Positions 62,221 to 64,000 of a stretch of 64,000 nt of DNA are shown here, piece by piece. The stretch comes from an uncultured Bacteroides sp. (lineage in GTDB: Bacteria > Bacteroidota > Bacteroidia > Bacteroidales > Bacteroidaceae): contig CAMQVH010000001.1 in assembly GCA_947038155.1 (NCBI GenBank), positions 124,001-188,000 of the forward strand. Reading direction: 5' to 3'. Below the pieces are notes generated by a model. It searched no databases. It was not told the DNA's origin and saw only the letters and a program-made list of their open reading frames with translations. Position 1 is the first letter of the stretch. Each line of letters begins with the position of its first letter. A program made the position numbers and the translations under genes.

Positions 62221-63315
62221 ATGAAAAAAACATTGACTGTAAATTTGGGAGGAACTGTCTATCATATAGATGATGATGCCTACCGCTTGCTGGACGACTA
62301 TCTGGCCAACCTGAAACATTTTTTTCGCAAACAGGAGGGGGCGGAAGAGATTGTGGATGATATCGAGATTCGTATTGCCGAGCTGTTTGCCGAGAAAGTG
62401 TCCGCAGGGAAGCAAGTCATTACCATTGCCGATGTGGAAGAAATAATTGCCCGGGTAGGCAAGCCGGAAGATTTTGGTGTATCTGATGACGAATCCGAAC
62501 CGCATAAGAAGGAACAGACAGCTTCTTCCGGTCAGGGATATACACGGACCACTACAGCCCGTCGCCTGTTCCGTGATCCGGATAATAAGTTGCTTGGAGG
62601 AGTAGCTTCCGGGCTGGCAGCTTATTTTGACTGGGATATCACGCTGGTGCGTATCCTGATGATCGTATTATTGTTTGTTCCCTATTGCCCAATGATTATC
62701 CTTTATATTATAGGATGGATTATCATTCCCGAAGCACGTACGGCAGCTGAGAAGCTGAGTATGCGTGGCGAAGCGGTAACTATAGAAAATATAGGCAAAA
62801 CGGTGACGGACGGATTTGAACGGGTTGCCGACGGGGTCAATAACTTTGTGAACTCGGACAAACCGCGTACCTTTCTGCAGAAAGTAGGAGATGTATTTGT
62901 GACGATCGCCGCTATCATTCTTAAGATATTTCTGGTAGCTCTTGTCATCATTTGCTGTCCGGTATTGTTCGTGCTCGCTGTGGTGATAGTAGCTCTTGTG
63001 TTTGCGGTGATTGCTGCGCTTGTTGGCGGCGGAGCTCTGCTTTATGAAATGCTTCCGGCTATTGACTGGACGCCCATAGCTACCATATCTCCTGTGATGA
63101 CATTGCTTGGCACCATTTCAGGAATTGCACTCATTGCCATTCCATTAGGAGCTTTTCTGTACACTATCATGCGTCAGTTGTTCCATTGGTCACCGATGGG
63201 GACCGGCTTGAAATGGTCTCTGTTTATCCTATGGGTATTGGGACTGGTCATCGTGATTATCAATTTGTCAGCTCTCGGATGGCAGTTGCCGTTGTATGGA
63301 CTGCATTGCTTTTAA
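62221..63315 (+). CDS. PspC-domain membrane protein
   Basis: 364 residues. The N-terminal 100 residues are soluble and charged (LTVNLGGTVYHIDDDAYRLLDDYLANL, EIVDDIEIRIAELFAEKV), followed by a PspC domain at about 118-185 (RLFRDPDNKLLGGVASGLAAYF, then VRILMIVLLFVPYCPMIILYIIGWIIIPE). A second soluble stretch and about four more hydrophobic helices fill the C-terminal part. PspC-type proteins act in membrane-stress signalling. Expression is likely controlled by the PadR protein encoded 21 bp upstream. A terminator follows. Confidence 0.9.
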   Translation: MKKTLTVNLGGTVYHIDDDAYRLLDDYLANLKHFFRKQEGAEEIVDDIEIRIAELFAEKVSAGKQVITIADVEEIIARVGKPEDFGVSDDESEPHKKEQTASSGQGYTRTTTARRLFRDPDNKLLGGVASGLAAYFDWDITLVRILMIVLLFVPYCPMIILYIIGWIIIPEARTAAEKLSMRGEAVTIENIGKTVTDGFERVADGVNNFVNSDKPRTFLQKVGDVFVTIAAIILKIFLVALVIICCPVLFVLAVVIVALVFAVIAALVGGGALLYEMLPAIDWTPIATISPVMTLLGTISGIALIAIPLGAFLYTIMRQLFHWSPMGTGLKWSLFILWVLGLVIVIINLSALGWQLPLYGLHCF

Positions 63316-63363
63316 TATAAGATCGTTCTATTAAAAAAGAATAATATTTATTCTTTTTCTGAG

Positions 63364-63400
63364 AAATGTGCCCCGATAGTGTGTCCGGGGTACATTTTTT
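63364..63400 (+). terminator. Intrinsic terminator after pspC
   Basis: AAATGTGCCCCG (63364-63375) pairs with CGGGGTACATTT (63386-63397) with one mismatch, followed by T. Confidence 0.8.
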
Positions 63401-63468
63401 GTTTGTCCTTCTTTGTAAATCGAGATTTTTAATTAAGTTTGTGAGGACTTATTCAATAGATAAAGAAA

Positions 63469-64000
63469 ATGGGTGAACATATATGTTTCAGGAGAAACGA
63501 ACGTTTGGCTACCGTCAATCCTTATTGGAGAGGAAATCCGATGGTACGCGGACGTTTTTTTAACAGGCAGCACCGTTTCCGCCCCGGTATGGGAAGTGTG
63601 TTGAAATGGCGGTTGTCCCCCAATCCTCAGCGGAAAGAAAAGAAAACGGTGAAGTGGGACCCGAAAGTCTGTTACCTTCGTTCGCTGGATGCTGTGGTGG
63701 GAGATTCTTTAATATGGCTGGGACATAATTCCTTCTTCCTTCAGTTGGCAGGCAAAAGAATCATGTTCGATCCGGTTTTCGGAAACATCCCTTTTGTGAA
63801 AAGACAGAGTGAGTTTCCTGCCAATCCCGACATTTTTACAGAAATTGATTACCTGCTTATCAGTCATGACCATTTTGACCATCTGGACAAGCAAAGTATC
63901 ACCCGTTTGCTGAATAATAATCCGCAGATGAAATTGTTTTGCGGTTTGGGAACCGGAGAACTGATAAAGAGCTGGTTTCCGGAAATGAGAGTGATCGAGG
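63469..64000 (+). CDS. MBL-fold metal-dependent hydrolase, 5' part only
   Basis: The open frame starts at ATG 63469 and runs off the right edge after 177 codons. After a basic N-terminal segment (NPYWRGNPMVRGRF) come IWLGHNSFFLQLAGKRIMFDPVF and the zinc motif LLISHDHFDHLD (HxHxDH), then FCGLGTGELI. This is the NAPE-PLD/UlaG-like branch of the metallo-beta-lactamase fold. Many such proteins are phospholipases D or sugar lactonases; the rest of the protein is needed to decide. It starts about 70 bp after the pspC terminator. Confidence 0.88.
   Translation, partial: MGEHICFRRNERLATVNPYWRGNPMVRGRFFNRQHRFRPGMGSVLKWRLSPNPQRKEKKTVKWDPKVCYLRSLDAVVGDSLIWLGHNSFFLQLAGKRIMFDPVFGNIPFVKRQSEFPANPDIFTEIDYLLISHDHFDHLDKQSITRLLNNNPQMKLFCGLGTGELIKSWFPEMRVIE

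Overview
The window looks like a chromosome segment of a Bacteroides species (Bacteroidales). The gene content fits: type III glutamine synthetase, DapL-type lysine synthesis, a BamD/omega/DUF4293 run, a UvrA of the Bacteroides type and an SLC13 permease with RCK domains. So do the promoters: many genes are preceded by a perfect Bacteroides -7 box (TAnnTTTG), some with a TTTG about 19-21 bp upstream. The genus is an inference; I do not assign a species.

Layout. 0-3 kb: the 5' part of a PAS-domain sensor protein and an SLC13/RCK permease. 3.1-5.6 kb: an AT-rich accessory patch with a methyltransferase, a DUF1963 (YwqG-like) protein, a gene remnant and a degenerate 22-bp tandem array. 5.7-9.5 kb: translationally coupled ppk-ppx and a DUF308 membrane protein. 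9.7-17 kb: a leftward run dapF-dapL-OMP-glnK-amtB-glnN. 17.3-18.6 kb: a cysteine-free thioredoxin-like protein and a glycerophosphodiester phosphodiesterase. 18.7-26.7 kb: gltB-gltD-asnB, leftward. 27-35.3 kb: glmS, a long PurF-like amidotransferase, carA and carB, rightward. 35.3-43.6 kb: manC, an AraC regulator and a YbhGFSR-like export operon whose TolC gene has an in-frame amber stop. 43.6-49.5 kb: hsp20 with a sigma-54-like promoter, an AlaX-like editing protein, SanA, DUF4919, an SGNH hydrolase, two copies of a putative small RNA gene, and uvrB. 49.6-53.4 kb: paaK, an ACT-domain protein, bamD, omega and DUF4293. 53.5-64 kb: an OMP, a LysM/PBP protein, uvrA, ybaK, a POT transporter, a GNAT protein, padR-pspC and the start of an MBL-fold hydrolase.

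How it fits together. From about 9.7 to 35.3 kb most genes concern glutamine. Ammonium enters through AmtB under PII control and is fixed by GlnN. The glutamine is then used by five successive amidotransferases (AsnB, GltB, GlmS, PurF-like, CarA). The two arms diverge from a 362-bp region at 26.7-27.1 kb that carries a -7 box on each strand.

The most unusual signals are repeats, not genes. (1) Short arrays with strict 7-bp phase fill several intergenic gaps directly after stop codons, and the same kind of array lies in frame inside gltB and twice inside carA. (2) Three unrelated intergenic gaps carry degenerate tandem arrays with a 22-bp period. (3) An identical 84-bp unit occurs twice, each with a -33/-7 promoter at the same spacing and an intrinsic terminator, which suggests a duplicated small RNA. 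All coordinates and motifs were read by eye; family names rest on recognisable motifs without database searches.
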